A stretch of DNA of 21,827 bases from contig JACVRM010000017.1 in NCBI GenBank assembly GCA_014534415.1, positions 1 to 21,827 of the forward strand, in the 5' to 3' direction. A program made the translations under genes and the position numbers. Within the stretch, counting starts at the first letter, position 1; each line of letters begins with the position of its first letter. Below the pieces are notes generated by a model. The model did no database searches and was not told the DNA's origin. It saw only the letters and a list, made by a program, of their open reading frames with translations. Below are positions 4,858 through 14,002 of this stretch, one piece after another. Source of the stretch: Thermoleophilia bacterium. GTDB lineage: Bacteria > Actinomycetota > Thermoleophilia > Gaiellales > Gaiellaceae.

Positions 4858-7002
4858 TCACCGTCGCCGCGGAGTGAGCGGCAGCGCGCGCGAGACGGCG
4901 GTGCGGCCGTCCAGCGAGCGCATGATCCCGACGATGTACACGCGCTCGCCGCGCCGGTAGGCCGCCGGGTCCAGGAAGGCGCGGTACGGCGGCGAGTCGT
5001 CGGCGGCGAGGCGCACCCAGCGCTTGCCCGTCGCGCGGCGGACGGCGAAGGACACGGTGAACGGGCTACCGACGCTCGTCGCTCGAACCTCCCACATGTC
5101 GGTGAGGTCGTCGCGCGAGAGCAGGAGCCGCGGCCTGGCCGGCGCCTGCCGAGGCAGCTGTGCATCGGCGCGCAGCGCGAAGGCGGACAGCGGCGCGATG
5201 CGGAGCGCGAGCTTGCCGCGACTTGCGTCGACGGCGACGGGCGAGCCGCCCGTGAAGAGCACGCTGCCGGCGCTCCACGACGCGGCCGGCGTCGACGCAC
5301 GCAGGGAGACACTCGCCGCCCTGACGCCCGCGTTGAAGCCGACCAGGTACTCGTGGCGCGCCCGGACGTCGAACCGGCTGACGACGAGCACGCGGCCCTG
5401 CGCGTAGCGGACGGTGCTCGGCCCGGTCGCCAGCGCGGGATGCTGATCGCGCAGAGCCGCGAGGCTCTTCAGCCGCTCGGCAACCGGATGCGCGACGAGA
5501 TCGAACGAGGACCCTGTGCCGATCGGCGCGCTGCCGACGCGCTCCTCGCTCCGCCAGTCGCGCACCTGGGTGGGGAACATGTCCTGGCGGGCCGCCTTGT
5601 CGCTGCCGGTTCCGATCATGCCCACCTCGTCTCCGTAGTAGACGACGGGCGCGCCGCGCAGCAGGTACAGCAGGCTGTGGCCGAGCAGGACGCGCTGGAG
5701 CAGCTCGGCCGCGGGCGTGTCGACACCCGCCTTCGAGCGGATCTGCTGCGCCGCCCGTCCCATGTCGTGATTCCCGAGGAAGGTCGGCGGCGTGTGCGCG
5801 AGCCCGCGCCGGTGGAAGTAGTCGTCGTCACTCAGCCGCGTCACGATCCCGCGCGGGCCGGCGGTGCCGCTCGCAAAGCGCGTCAGCGCATCCTGGAGCG
5901 GGAAGTCCAGCACGTTCGGCAGGAAGCGCCGCCGGACGAACTCCGAAAGCTCGACGGCGTCGCCCAGGAAGACCTCGCCGAAGAGCTCGAAGTTCTTGAC
6001 TCCGGCAGCCCTCGCCGCCGCCCGGATGCGGGGCACCCAGAGGCGGAAGAACGCCGCGTTGACGTGGCGAGCCGTGTCGATGCGAAAGCCGTCGATCTTG
6101 TAGCGGCGGATCCAGCCGGCGTAGACGTCCGCGAGCCCCCTCATGACGACCGGCTGCTCGGTGAAGAGATCGTCGAGCCCGAAGAAGTCGCCCTGCTCGA
6201 AGCAGGTCTCGCTGCACGACGAGAACGAGATGTCGCCCCGGTTGTGGTACCGCCTCACATCGTTCAGCCAGGCCGGCTTCTTCGCCGTCCGGTCCCGCCC
6301 GAAGAGCGACGGGATCTTCGGCATGTTCGCCGCCGTGAGGCACGGGAAGCGCTTCGCCTGCACGTAGCGCGCCGGGTTGAAGCGGCGGCCACGGCAATCG
6401 CGGTAGGGCGCGTCGGAGTACGTCGAGCTCGCCGGCAGGAGGACGTAGTCGGCGGTGTGGTTGACGACCACGTCGAGGATGACCTTGAGGCCGAGCCGGT
6501 GCGCGCACTCCACGAAGGCGCCGAAGTCCTCGTTCGTGCCCAGGTGCGGATCGACGCCCGTGAAGTCCCGGATCCAGTAGCCGTGGTAGGCCGCGCTGTC
6601 TCCCTGCACGGCCCGCTGGCCGTACGGCGGCGTGACCCACACGGAGGTGAAGCCGAGCGCCTTGAGGCGGGCGAGCCCGCGCTGCGGATCCGTGCACGAC
6701 CCGGTCAGGCCGCGGAAATCGCCGCCGTGGAAGTAGCCGGGGTCGCCGGGATCGAAGCCCGTCGCCGAGGAGCCGCCCGCCAGTCCGCCGCGGTCGTTCG
6801 AGGGATCGCCGTTCGCGTAGCGATCGGTCATCACGAAGTAGATTCGCTGCGAGGCGATCGCCGTGCGCGCGGGCGGCTTCGCGAGCGCCGCCAGCGCGGC
6901 GCCCGCCGGAGGCCTCGGTGGTCGCGGGCGCTCAGCGGGCAGCGCCCCGGCCAGCACGAGCGTCGCCGAGCACGCCGCGAGCAGGGCGATCGGTAGCCTC
7001 AT
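4858..7002 (-). CDS. Secreted alpha-amylase family glycoside hydrolase (GH13), 714 aa
   Basis: An exported GH13 enzyme expected to cleave alpha-1,4 glucans outside the cell. Residues 1-23 are a signal peptide (MRLPIALLAACSATLVLAGA), followed by a Pro-rich linker. The barrel starts at about 52 (RIYFVMTDRYANGD). Conserved regions are visible: region I DVVVNH (177-182), region V GLDDLF (275-280), region II GFRIDTARH with nucleophile Asp309, region III ELFGEVF with acid/base Glu343, and region IV FLGNHD with Asp413. A C-terminal beta domain follows from about 510, and the remaining 150 or so residues may be a further beta-sandwich. It is the last gene of the maltodextrin operon, starting 24 bases after malK, with GAGAGG just before the ATG. 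Exact specificity (amylase versus pullulanase type) cannot be told. Confidence 0.93.
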   Translation of the reverse strand: MRLPIALLAACSATLVLAGALPAERPRPPRPPAGAALAALAKPPARTAIASQRIYFVMTDRYANGDPSNDRGGLAGGSSATGFDPGDPGYFHGGDFRGLTGSCTDPQRGLARLKALGFTSVWVTPPYGQRAVQGDSAAYHGYWIRDFTGVDPHLGTNEDFGAFVECAHRLGLKVILDVVVNHTADYVLLPASSTYSDAPYRDCRGRRFNPARYVQAKRFPCLTAANMPKIPSLFGRDRTAKKPAWLNDVRRYHNRGDISFSSCSETCFEQGDFFGLDDLFTEQPVVMRGLADVYAGWIRRYKIDGFRIDTARHVNAAFFRLWVPRIRAAARAAGVKNFELFGEVFLGDAVELSEFVRRRFLPNVLDFPLQDALTRFASGTAGPRGIVTRLSDDDYFHRRGLAHTPPTFLGNHDMGRAAQQIRSKAGVDTPAAELLQRVLLGHSLLYLLRGAPVVYYGDEVGMIGTGSDKAARQDMFPTQVRDWRSEERVGSAPIGTGSSFDLVAHPVAERLKSLAALRDQHPALATGPSTVRYAQGRVLVVSRFDVRARHEYLVGFNAGVRAASVSLRASTPAASWSAGSVLFTGGSPVAVDASRGKLALRIAPLSAFALRADAQLPRQAPARPRLLLSRDDLTDMWEVRATSVGSPFTVSFAVRRATGKRWVRLAADDSPPYRAFLDPAAYRRGERVYIVGIMRSLDGRTAVSRALPLTPRRR

Positions 7003-7026
7003 CTGCCTCTCGGAACGATTCGGGGT

Positions 7027-8220
7027 CTACCTGAGCGGCGCGCCCGTCTCGGCGTCGAACAGGTGGACGTGCGACGTGTCGACCGCCACGGGCATGCGCT
7101 CGTCGACGCTCAGAGCGAGCGCGTCGCGCGCAGGTACCGAAGCGACCAGGTTCGGGCGATCCGCAGTCACGCCACCCTCGCTTCCTGCCTCCTCGTCCAC
7201 GGCTGCCTCGATCCCCCCGGCGCCCGAGCGCACCGCCCGCGCGTCGACGTGGAAGTAGGCGATCGTCTCCGAGCCGAGCGCCTCGAGTAGCTCGAGCCTC
7301 GCCGAGATGGTGGGCAGATCGGTCCGCGCCGAGCCGACGTGCAGGTCGTCGCTGCGCACGCCTACGACGACCGAGCGGCCTTCCGGCCCGCGCGCTCCCG
7401 GGTACCGGGCGAGCGTTCGGTCGGTCAGCGGCAGCTCGTCGCCGGCGACGGTCAGAGACGGTGTGCCGTTCTGCGAGTGCAGCGTCGCCTCAAGCAGGTT
7501 CATGGGCGGCGTGCCGATGAAGCCCGCCACGAAGAGGTTGGCCGGCTCGTCGTAGAGCCGCTGCGGCGTGTCGACCTGCTGGAGGCGGCCGAGGCTCATG
7601 ACGGCCACCCGGTCGCCCATCGTCATCGCCTCCACCTGGTCGTGCGTGACGTAGATCGTCGTCGTGCCGAGACTGCGCTGGAGCTTGGAGATGTCCGCGC
7701 GCATCTGCACACGGAGCTTCGCGTCGAGGTTCGAGAGCGGCTCGTCCATCAGGAAGACCTGTGGGTTGCGGACGATCGCGCGCCCCATCGCGACGCGCTG
7801 GCGCTGGCCGCCGGAGAGCTCCTTCGGCCGCCGGTGCAGGTACGGCGTCAAGTCGAGCAACCTGGCGGCCCACTGCACGCGCTTGTTGATCTCGGCCTTG
7901 GGCGCCTTGCGTAGTCGCAGGCCGAACGCGATGTTGTCCGTCACGCTCAGGTGCGGGTAGAGCGCGTAGTTCTGGAAGACCATCGCGACGTCGCGCTCTT
8001 TCGGAGAGAGCTTGTTCACGACGCGATCGCCGATCCGCACGGTCCCGTCGGAGATCTCCTCGAGCCCCGCGACCATGCGCAGCGCCGTCGTCTTGCCGCA
8101 GCCCGACGGGCCCACCAGCACGAGGAACTCGCCGTCGTCGGCGGCGAGCGTCAGATCGAACACCGCCTGTACGCCGTTCTCGTAGACCTTGTCGACCTCG
8201 TCGAACCTCACTTCAGCCAC
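7027..8220 (-). CDS. malK: ABC transporter ATPase, MalK/MsmX/UgpC type, 397 aa
   Basis: Energises sugar uptake at the inner face of the membrane as a dimer with the two permeases encoded upstream. All ATPase motifs are intact: Walker A GPSGCGKTT (37-45), Q-loop Gln83, signature LSGGQ (135-139), Walker B VFLMDE (155-160) and H-loop His193. A C-terminal TOBE/regulatory domain covers about 235-397. Length fits the family (360-400). A strong GGGAGGTGA precedes the ATG by 6 bases. The start lies 15 bases after the GH13 stop, inside the maltodextrin operon. Some MalK-type ATPases serve several sugar importers, so it might energise others too. The family is certain; the substrate is inferred from its neighbours. 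Confidence 0.95.
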   Translation of the reverse strand: MAEVRFDEVDKVYENGVQAVFDLTLAADDGEFLVLVGPSGCGKTTALRMVAGLEEISDGTVRIGDRVVNKLSPKERDVAMVFQNYALYPHLSVTDNIAFGLRLRKAPKAEINKRVQWAARLLDLTPYLHRRPKELSGGQRQRVAMGRAIVRNPQVFLMDEPLSNLDAKLRVQMRADISKLQRSLGTTTIYVTHDQVEAMTMGDRVAVMSLGRLQQVDTPQRLYDEPANLFVAGFIGTPPMNLLEATLHSQNGTPSLTVAGDELPLTDRTLARYPGARGPEGRSVVVGVRSDDLHVGSARTDLPTISARLELLEALGSETIAYFHVDARAVRSGAGGIEAAVDEEAGSEGGVTADRPNLVASVPARDALALSVDERMPVAVDTSHVHLFDAETGAPLR

Positions 8221-8235
8221 GCGTGGTCACCTCCC

Positions 8236-10089
8236 TCACACGATTCTCCAGATGTGGAACGCCGGCCCGTCCGCCGGCAGGGTCACCAAACCGTCCGCGG
8301 CGTGCGCCTCGGCGCCCTCGAGCGTCTCGAGCGCGCGGCAGCCAAGCGCCTGCAGCGGCAGCCGCACCGGCTCGTGCGGCGCGCGGCTCGCCAGGCAGAG
8401 CAGCCGCTCCTTGCCGGTCTCCCGCAGGTACGCGATCACGTCGCCGTCGACGAACGCGTAGCGGATTCCGCCGTGCGCGAGCGCCTCGCTCGAGCGCCGC
8501 AGCGCGATCAGCCGCCCGTACGCCGCCAGGAGCTCCTCGTCCCACGTCTCGGGCGCGTCCCACGGCATCGTGCGGCGCGCGTCCTCGCCCCACTCGCCCT
8601 GCAGGCCGAGCTCGTCTCCGGCGAAGACCATCGGTACGCCCGGCGTCGTCATTTGCAGGCCCACGCCGACCAGCTGCCGGGCGCGCGACCCTGCGACCGT
8701 GCTGAAGCGGGCGGTGTCATGGCTGTCCAGCAGGACCCACGAGTGGAGCGTCCCGTCCCACGGGACGCCTGCGCGGAAGGCGCGCATCGTGGCCGCGACC
8801 TGGCCGCCGTCGAACCGGTGCAGCCCCACCGGGAAGCCCCAGAAGTGCTCGCGCAGATCGGGGGAGAGCTCGCCGCGGCGAAGCCATGCCCAGACGGGTC
8901 GTAGGAAACCGGCGTAGTTCATCGTCCCGTGCCAGCCGTCACCCCGCAGGTCGCGGCGGAAGTCGTGAGCGTGCTCGGCGATCAGCACACCGTCGCCACG
9001 CGTTGCGACGAGCACCTCGCGCACGGCGCGCGCAAGCTCGTGCGTCAGGTCGGCGCCACGGTAGCGCCCCGCCTGATTGGCAACGTCGATCCGCCAACCG
9101 TCGAGCCCCTCTTCGGCCCAGCGCCGCACGACGGCAAGCGCTGCAGCGCGCAGCTCGGCGGACGCCCAGTTCAGCTTCGGCAGCGTGCGCACGCCGAGCC
9201 ACGAGGCGTAGCCGTCCGGCAGTGACGAGTCGAAGAAGTAGTAGGAGCGCTCGGGCGCCGCCTCGTCCCCGGACGACCGCGTGAACCACTCGTGGCCCGC
9301 CCCGGAGTGGTTCAGCGTGAGGTCGCCGATCACCCGTATGCCGCGCTCGTGCGACGCCCGGGCGAGCGAGCGAAGCGCCTCGTCCCCGCCGAGCAGTGGA
9401 TCGACGCGGTCGAAGCTCGAGGCGTCGTAGCGGTGCGTCGACCCGGCGGGGAAGAACGGCGTCAGATAGATCGCTCCGACGCCGAGCCGCTCGACGTGAT
9501 CGAGGTGCTGCTCGATGCCGCGCAGGTCGCCTCCGTAGAAATCGAACTGGTTCTGCCAGCCGCGACCGGTGGGGCGGCTGCCCCACTCCATCGGCTTCGC
9601 CCACGGCGGCGGCTCGCCGCCCGCGCCGCTCGACGCGAACCGGTCGGAGAAGATCTCGTAGACGACGGAGCGAAGGTGCCACTCCGGGCCCCCGTCGCCG
9701 GGCGTCATCACGAAGTCGTCCGCGTCGGGCACATCGTGGCGGACGACCCCGAGCCCGTTGACCCACGCATAGCCGACGTCCCCGCCGGCGAGCAGCCAGC
9801 GATACGGCGTGACCGGGTTGCCGACCTCGAAGGACGCGGACCACCACGTCTCGCCGTCGCCCTCTTCGTCGACTTCGGCCTCCGCGACGCGGATCTCGCC
9901 GTCGACGAACGAGCGCAGCACGACGTGGTCGACCGCGGTGCCGCTCGGGACGCGCAGCCGGACGACTGCCTCCCCGCCGAGCTCCGGCGGCCGCTCCAGC
10001 ACGTACCGCGCGGAACCGTCGTGGTGCGGCTGGGCGAGCAAGCGAGCGCCGAGCGCGTCCGCGGCCGAAGCGAGCTCCGTCGCGCTCAT
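8236..10089 (-). CDS. Cytosolic GH13 glucanase, neopullulanase/cyclomaltodextrinase-like, 617 aa
   Basis: No signal peptide, so expected to degrade imported maltodextrins or cyclodextrins in the cytoplasm. An N-terminal beta domain (about 25-125, similar in position to CBM34) precedes the barrel, which begins at VVYEIFSDRF (142-151). Motifs: region I DLTLNH (256-261), region II GWRIDVANQ with nucleophile Asp335, region III LIAEHAHD with acid/base Glu372, and region IV LLDSHD with Asp458. A C-terminal beta domain ends in FHIWRIV. The frame is open far upstream, but the ATG at 10089 overlaps the malG stop (ATGA), the expected coupled start. It belongs to the malEFG-GH13-malK-amylase operon. Fold and catalytic residues are clear; the product is not. 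Confidence 0.93.
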   Translation of the reverse strand: MSATELASAADALGARLLAQPHHDGSARYVLERPPELGGEAVVRLRVPSGTAVDHVVLRSFVDGEIRVAEAEVDEEGDGETWWSASFEVGNPVTPYRWLLAGGDVGYAWVNGLGVVRHDVPDADDFVMTPGDGGPEWHLRSVVYEIFSDRFASSGAGGEPPPWAKPMEWGSRPTGRGWQNQFDFYGGDLRGIEQHLDHVERLGVGAIYLTPFFPAGSTHRYDASSFDRVDPLLGGDEALRSLARASHERGIRVIGDLTLNHSGAGHEWFTRSSGDEAAPERSYYFFDSSLPDGYASWLGVRTLPKLNWASAELRAAALAVVRRWAEEGLDGWRIDVANQAGRYRGADLTHELARAVREVLVATRGDGVLIAEHAHDFRRDLRGDGWHGTMNYAGFLRPVWAWLRRGELSPDLREHFWGFPVGLHRFDGGQVAATMRAFRAGVPWDGTLHSWVLLDSHDTARFSTVAGSRARQLVGVGLQMTTPGVPMVFAGDELGLQGEWGEDARRTMPWDAPETWDEELLAAYGRLIALRRSSEALAHGGIRYAFVDGDVIAYLRETGKERLLCLASRAPHEPVRLPLQALGCRALETLEGAEAHAADGLVTLPADGPAFHIWRIV

Positions 10090-11021
10090 CCCTTGACCGA
10101 GCCCTGCGTGAGCCCGTGGACGATGAACTTCTGGAGCGCCAGGAACAAGACGACGACGGGGATGGCGGCGAGCAGCACGCCGGCGGCAAACGGGCCCCAG
10201 TTCTCCTGGTACTGCTTGTCGATGAAGCCGCGCAGCCCGACCGGCAGCGTGAAGTTGTCGGTGGTCTGCAGCACCGCGCTCGCGATCACGAACTCGTTGA
10301 GCGTGAAGACGAAGCTGATCAGCGCCACGACGGCGAGCACCGGTGCGGCGAGCGGCAGGATGACGCCCCAGAACACCTGGGCCGGCGTCGCGCCGTCCAC
10401 GCGCGCCGACTCGTCCAGCTCGGACGGGATCGTGTCGAAGAAGCCCTTCATCAGCCACGCGTTCACGCCCATCGCCCCGCCCAGGTAGACGAGGATGAGG
10501 CCCGTCAGCGTGTTGAGCCCGACGTTCGGGAACACGTCTCCGGTGTGCAGGAGGATCAGGTAGATGGCGACGAGCGCGAGGAACTGCGGGAACATCTGGA
10601 TGAGGAGCAGCGCCAGCATGCCTATGCGACGCCCCTTGAACCGGAAGCGGCTGAACGCGTAGGCGGCGAACGCGCCGAACATGACGCTGAAGAACGCGGC
10701 GGTGCCGGGCACGATCAGCGAGTTGGCGTACCAGCGCAGGTAGTGCGCCGTGGGCACGTCCGGGTCGTCGGACTCCGTGTCGAAGAGGGTGCGGAAGTTC
10801 CCCAACGTGACGTCGTCGGGAATCAGCGACGAGCCGCCGAGCGCCTGAATCGGGTTGAACGCCGCCGAGACGACGTAGACGACCGGGAACAGCGCGAAGA
10901 ACATCGCCACGATCCCGACCACGTGCCGCCACCACGTGCCGCCGAGGTCGGGGCGCCTGCGCCGCCGCCGGTCGGCGACCGCCGTCCCGACGCCGTACTG
11001 GCTCTCTTCGAGTGTCGTCAT
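10086..11021 (-). CDS. malG: Maltose/maltodextrin ABC permease, MalG type, 311 aa
   Basis: One of the two membrane subunits of the importer. After a charged N-terminal tail (1-31) a first helix spans about 33-53, then a periplasmic loop to about 100 and five further hydrophobic segments (about 103-122, 133-157, 168-190, 220-245 and 278-300). The EAA loop that docks on the ATPase is seen as ELDESARVDGATPAQVFWGV (201-220). The ATG at 11021 overlaps the malF stop (ATGA), and its own stop overlaps the next start, so translation of malF, malG and GH13 is probably coupled. Length and topology match binding-protein-dependent permeases of the MalG family. Sugar identity is inferred from the two GH13 neighbours. 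Confidence 0.95.
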   Translation of the reverse strand: MTTLEESQYGVGTAVADRRRRRRPDLGGTWWRHVVGIVAMFFALFPVVYVVSAAFNPIQALGGSSLIPDDVTLGNFRTLFDTESDDPDVPTAHYLRWYANSLIVPGTAAFFSVMFGAFAAYAFSRFRFKGRRIGMLALLLIQMFPQFLALVAIYLILLHTGDVFPNVGLNTLTGLILVYLGGAMGVNAWLMKGFFDTIPSELDESARVDGATPAQVFWGVILPLAAPVLAVVALISFVFTLNEFVIASAVLQTTDNFTLPVGLRGFIDKQYQENWGPFAAGVLLAAIPVVVLFLALQKFIVHGLTQGSVKG

Positions 11022-12679
11022 CGAATGTTCTCCAGCGTCCGCGACCGCCAGAACGCGAGCGCTGAGATCGAGGCCACGATGAAGAAGATGAAGATGGAGA
11101 TCGCGCTCGCAAGCCCGTAGTCGTTGCCCTTCCCCGACTCGAAGGCGAGCTTGTAGGTGTACGAGATGAGGATGTCCGTGGCGCCCGCGACGGACTGGTC
11201 TTCGGACGCGGGGCCGCCGGCCGTGAGCAGGTAGATGTTGTTGAAGTTGTTGAAGTTGAACGCGAACGAGGCGATCATGAGCGGCGCGACGGCGACGAGC
11301 AGCAGCGGCAGCGTGATCTTGCGAAAGACCTGCCAGGCGCCGGCCCCGTCGACGCGAGCCGCCTCGACGAGCTCGCCCGGGATCGACTGGAGCGCGCCGA
11401 GCGAGACGAGGAAGAAGTACGGGAACGTCAGCCAGACGCTGACGAGCACGACCGACAAGCGCGCCCACCAGGGGTCGAAGAGCCACGGCACGTCGAGACC
11501 GAACGTACGGTTGACGATCCCGAACTCGTCGTTGAGGAGGCCCTGCCAGACGAGCAGGGTCAGAAACGAGGGCACCGCGTAGGGGATGACGAGCGCCGAG
11601 CGGTACAGGCGCTGGAAGCGCATCTTGCGGTCGAGCGTGATCGCGAGGAACAGCCCGAGGAAGAACGAAAGGACGACGGCGCACGCGGCGAACACGACCG
11701 TCCAGAGCAGCACGCGCAGGAACGGATCACGGATGAGCGGGTCGTCGACGACGCGGCGGAAGTTCCGCCCCCCGACGTACGTCTTCCAGCCCGGCTCGAG
11801 CTCCCTGCCGTCCGCCGACACGAACGAGCCGCGTTGGTTGTCGGTGAAGACCTTGCCGTCCGAGATCCGGACGAACCGGTCTGTGCGCGCGTCGTAGCGG
11901 AGCGTGGGCTCCAGCTCGAGCGCCTGGCCAAGGCCTTCGGGGCGGATCGCCTTCGCGCCCTCGGTGGGAACGGTGTACGCGGCGAGCTCGCGGTCGATGC
12001 GGAGCAGCTCGGGTCCCTTCACGACCGCGTAGCCCTCGACCGCGCTCACCAGCCCGGCGGTCTCCTGCACGGCGTCCGGCGGAAGCGCCTCGAGCCCTTC
12101 CTCCGTACCGACGTACCACTTGCCGTCGGCATCGTCGCGAAGGATCAGCACGAGATCGCCGTCCTTCTTCGCGGGCGTCATCGTGTACGTCTTGGCGTCG
12201 GCGGGCTGCTCCAGCGTCGTCTTCTGGATGGCCGTGATCGCCTCGGACTTCGAGAACAGGTGGCCCGTCGAGTAGTTCGTGAAGCCGACGTTGATCGTGT
12301 AGCCGACCGGGATGATCTGGAACGCGACGAGGAAGATCGTCCCCGGAATGAGGAACTTCAGCGGCAGCAGGCGCGCGAGGCCCGGCCACAGGTAGATCAC
12401 GTCGATCGCCGCGGTGACGACGGCGAGCACCGCGAGCGGCGCCCACTTCTCGTCGTCCGCGAGCACGGTCGCCGCGTAGACGGCGATCGCGTTGACGACC
12501 GCCAGGAAGGCGATCTTGATGATGAGCGCCGGCGTCCCCGACAGCGCGGCCGCGAGCCGCGTCGGCGCCGACCAGGCGACAGCGCGGCGCGACGGTGCCT
12601 CCGCGCGGACTGCCGTGGTGCTCAGATCGTCCCTCCTCGAGCCCGAAGACGCGGTGGGCGCCCCCGTGGGAGCGCCCAC
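11018..12679 (-). CDS. malF: Maltose/maltodextrin ABC permease, MalF type, 553 aa
   Basis: Membrane subunit partner of MalG. It has three N-terminal hydrophobic segments (about 52-72, 82-98, 109-130), a large extracytoplasmic insert (about 131-320, analogous in position to the P2 loop of enterobacterial MalF), then the transporter core (about 322-348, 362-382, 405-430, 456-480, 520-545). The EAA loop ELVEAARVDGAGAWQVFRKI lies at 437-456. The start is doubtful. The first in-frame start, GTG at 12679, lies inside a strong hairpin with no good ribosome binding site. A well-placed GGAGG (12632-12636) instead points, 6 bases on, to CTG at 12625, giving 535 aa. Family is sure; start is open. Confidence 0.93.
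   Translation of the reverse strand: MGAPTGAPTASSGSRRDDLSTTAVRAEAPSRRAVAWSAPTRLAAALSGTPALIIKIAFLAVVNAIAVYAATVLADDEKWAPLAVLAVVTAAIDVIYLWPGLARLLPLKFLIPGTIFLVAFQIIPVGYTINVGFTNYSTGHLFSKSEAITAIQKTTLEQPADAKTYTMTPAKKDGDLVLILRDDADGKWYVGTEEGLEALPPDAVQETAGLVSAVEGYAVVKGPELLRIDRELAAYTVPTEGAKAIRPEGLGQALELEPTLRYDARTDRFVRISDGKVFTDNQRGSFVSADGRELEPGWKTYVGGRNFRRVVDDPLIRDPFLRVLLWTVVFAACAVVLSFFLGLFLAITLDRKMRFQRLYRSALVIPYAVPSFLTLLVWQGLLNDEFGIVNRTFGLDVPWLFDPWWARLSVVLVSVWLTFPYFFLVSLGALQSIPGELVEAARVDGAGAWQVFRKITLPLLLVAVAPLMIASFAFNFNNFNNIYLLTAGGPASEDQSVAGATDILISYTYKLAFESGKGNDYGLASAISIFIFFIVASISALAFWRSRTLENIR
12632..12636 (-). promoter_or_regulatory. Shine-Dalgarno that argues for a downstream malF start
   Basis: GGAGG (within GAGGAGGGA) lies inside the annotated malF frame, 6 bases before an in-frame CTG (12623-12625). 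No in-frame ATG, GTG or TTG is correctly placed for it. It suggests the true start is CTG, downstream of the intercistronic hairpin. Confidence 0.4.
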
Positions 12680-12680
12680 C
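12653..12680 (-). promoter_or_regulatory. Hairpin between malE and malF
   Basis: GGTGGGCGC (12653-12661) pairs perfectly with GCGCCCACC (12672-12680), and the inner CCC/GGG adds more pairs. It begins 11 bases after the malE stop. There is no T tract, so it is probably a partial terminator or a 3' stabiliser of malE mRNA, like the intercistronic hairpins known in other mal operons, where binding protein is made in excess over permease. Confidence 0.6.
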
Positions 12681-12691
12681 TTGTCACCGAC

Positions 12692-13942
12692 TTAGCCGAT
12701 CTTGTTGGCGATGTTCCGGGCCGCCACCCTGAAGGAGCGCGAAGCCTTCGTGGCGCCGCTGCCCTTCGTGGACTTCACCCACGCGCCGCCGAGCTCCGAC
12801 CAGACGGACGCCATCTGCGGGATGTTCGGCATCGGCACACCGCCGGCCGACGCCCGACCGAGCGCGGCCAGGTACGTGTCCCTGACCTGCTTGCCCGCCT
12901 GGGTGTTCGCCGGGAAGCGGTTGTTGGCGCTGGCCAGCGTGCTCTGTGCGGCCGTCCGCAGCATGAAGTCGCCGACGAGATCCTTCGCGGCGCTCTCGAG
13001 ATTGTGCGCCGAGGCGTACTTCGTGACCATGAACCCCTGGACGCCGAGGAACGGGGCCGAACGGCACCTGATCTTCGGTACCTGGACGATCCGCAGCCTC
13101 TTGCCGGCGGCCTTCTTCGCGGTGTCGACGTTCCACGGACCGGTCAGCCAGAACGCGACCTTCTTCTTCGTAAAGAGGTCCTTTGCCGCCGAGTCGTCGA
13201 CCTTGGAGCTGACCAGCCGCTGCCTGTTCCACTTGTCGATGAGCGGCGCGTTGGCCAGGAACCGCCTGCTGGAGAGACCGATGTCCGACGGGTCGAGGTT
13301 GCCCGCCTTGTTCTTGCCGAAGATGTAGCCGCAGAGGCCGGAGAAGAACGGGTACATGTGGTACGCGTCACCGCCGGCGCCCTGCTGGACGGCGATGCCG
13401 ACCGGCGCCTTCGTGCGCCGCTTGACGGCGAGCGCCGACCTCTCGAGCGCCGCCCACGTCCTCGGGACGGGCGCGAGCGCGGTGTTCACGAAGAGGCCGA
13501 TGTTCTCGATCGCGACGGGCGCGCCGTACAGCTTCTTCACGGCGGTGCCGTACGAGAACGAGTCGAGCGCGTAGCCCGGGATCTGGGCCCTGGTCGCCTT
13601 CGACGGGTTGAGCGGGAGCAGCAGGCCGCTCGCCGCGAGCTCGCCCGTCCAGTCGTGCGCGCCGACGATCACGTCGGGCGCGCTCTCGGCCTTGACGGTC
13701 CCCAGGTCGTTGCGGATTTGGCCGAACTCCTTCTCGACGACCCTGATCTCGACGCCGCGCGCCGAGCCCCACTGGCCGGCGACGCGCTCGACCGCGGGCT
13801 TGCGGTCCTTGTCCGCCCAGATGACGAGTTCGTCGGCCGCCGCGCGGTTGGGCGCGGCGGAGCCGGCCGTCACGGCGAGTAGTACGAGGGCGATCGCGGC
13901 CGTCAGAACGGCAGCGACGCGCCGACCACGAAACGTCAGCAT
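12692..13942 (-). CDS. malE: Extracellular maltose/maltodextrin-binding protein (SBP family 1), 416 aa
   Basis: The solute receptor of the importer. After the signal peptide (MLTFRGRRVAAVLTAAIALV, hydrophobic to about 29) the mature protein begins near DELVIWADKDRKPAVERVAG, the typical first strand of maltose-binding family 1 proteins. Other family marks are PDVIVGAHDWTGELAASGLL, PVAIENIGLFVN, VAFWLTGPWNV and a helical C-terminus with VPMPNIPQMASVW. I see no lipobox Cys at the signal peptide end, so membrane anchoring is not evident. The frame opens upstream at 14035, but the ATG at 13942 starts the signal peptide and is preceded by AGGAAGG. A promoter lies about 60 bases upstream. It is the first gene of the operon. 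Substrate is inferred from the GH13 neighbours. Confidence 0.94.
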   Translation of the reverse strand: MLTFRGRRVAAVLTAAIALVLLAVTAGSAAPNRAAADELVIWADKDRKPAVERVAGQWGSARGVEIRVVEKEFGQIRNDLGTVKAESAPDVIVGAHDWTGELAASGLLLPLNPSKATRAQIPGYALDSFSYGTAVKKLYGAPVAIENIGLFVNTALAPVPRTWAALERSALAVKRRTKAPVGIAVQQGAGGDAYHMYPFFSGLCGYIFGKNKAGNLDPSDIGLSSRRFLANAPLIDKWNRQRLVSSKVDDSAAKDLFTKKKVAFWLTGPWNVDTAKKAAGKRLRIVQVPKIRCRSAPFLGVQGFMVTKYASAHNLESAAKDLVGDFMLRTAAQSTLASANNRFPANTQAGKQVRDTYLAALGRASAGGVPMPNIPQMASVWSELGGAWVKSTKGSGATKASRSFRVAARNIANKIG

Positions 13943-14002
13943 GTTGATGTGCACCTTCCTGTGGAGTTTGCGAGGACGCCTCGACCCCCGAGACGCCGCG
14001 GG

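Noticed and set aside
4855..6996. Very long plus-strand open frame (713 codons) opposite the amylase gene
   Set aside because: It is an antisense shadow produced by GC-rich codon use: Arg/Ala/Glu/Val monotone, no motifs, and the opposite strand carries an intact GH13 enzyme.
10116..11120. Plus-strand open frame opposite malG
   Set aside because: Composition is charged low-complexity sequence mirroring a membrane protein gene.
11834..13882. Plus-strand open frame of 682 codons opposite malF and malE
   Set aside because: Same shadow effect. It lacks motifs and spans two real genes on the other strand.
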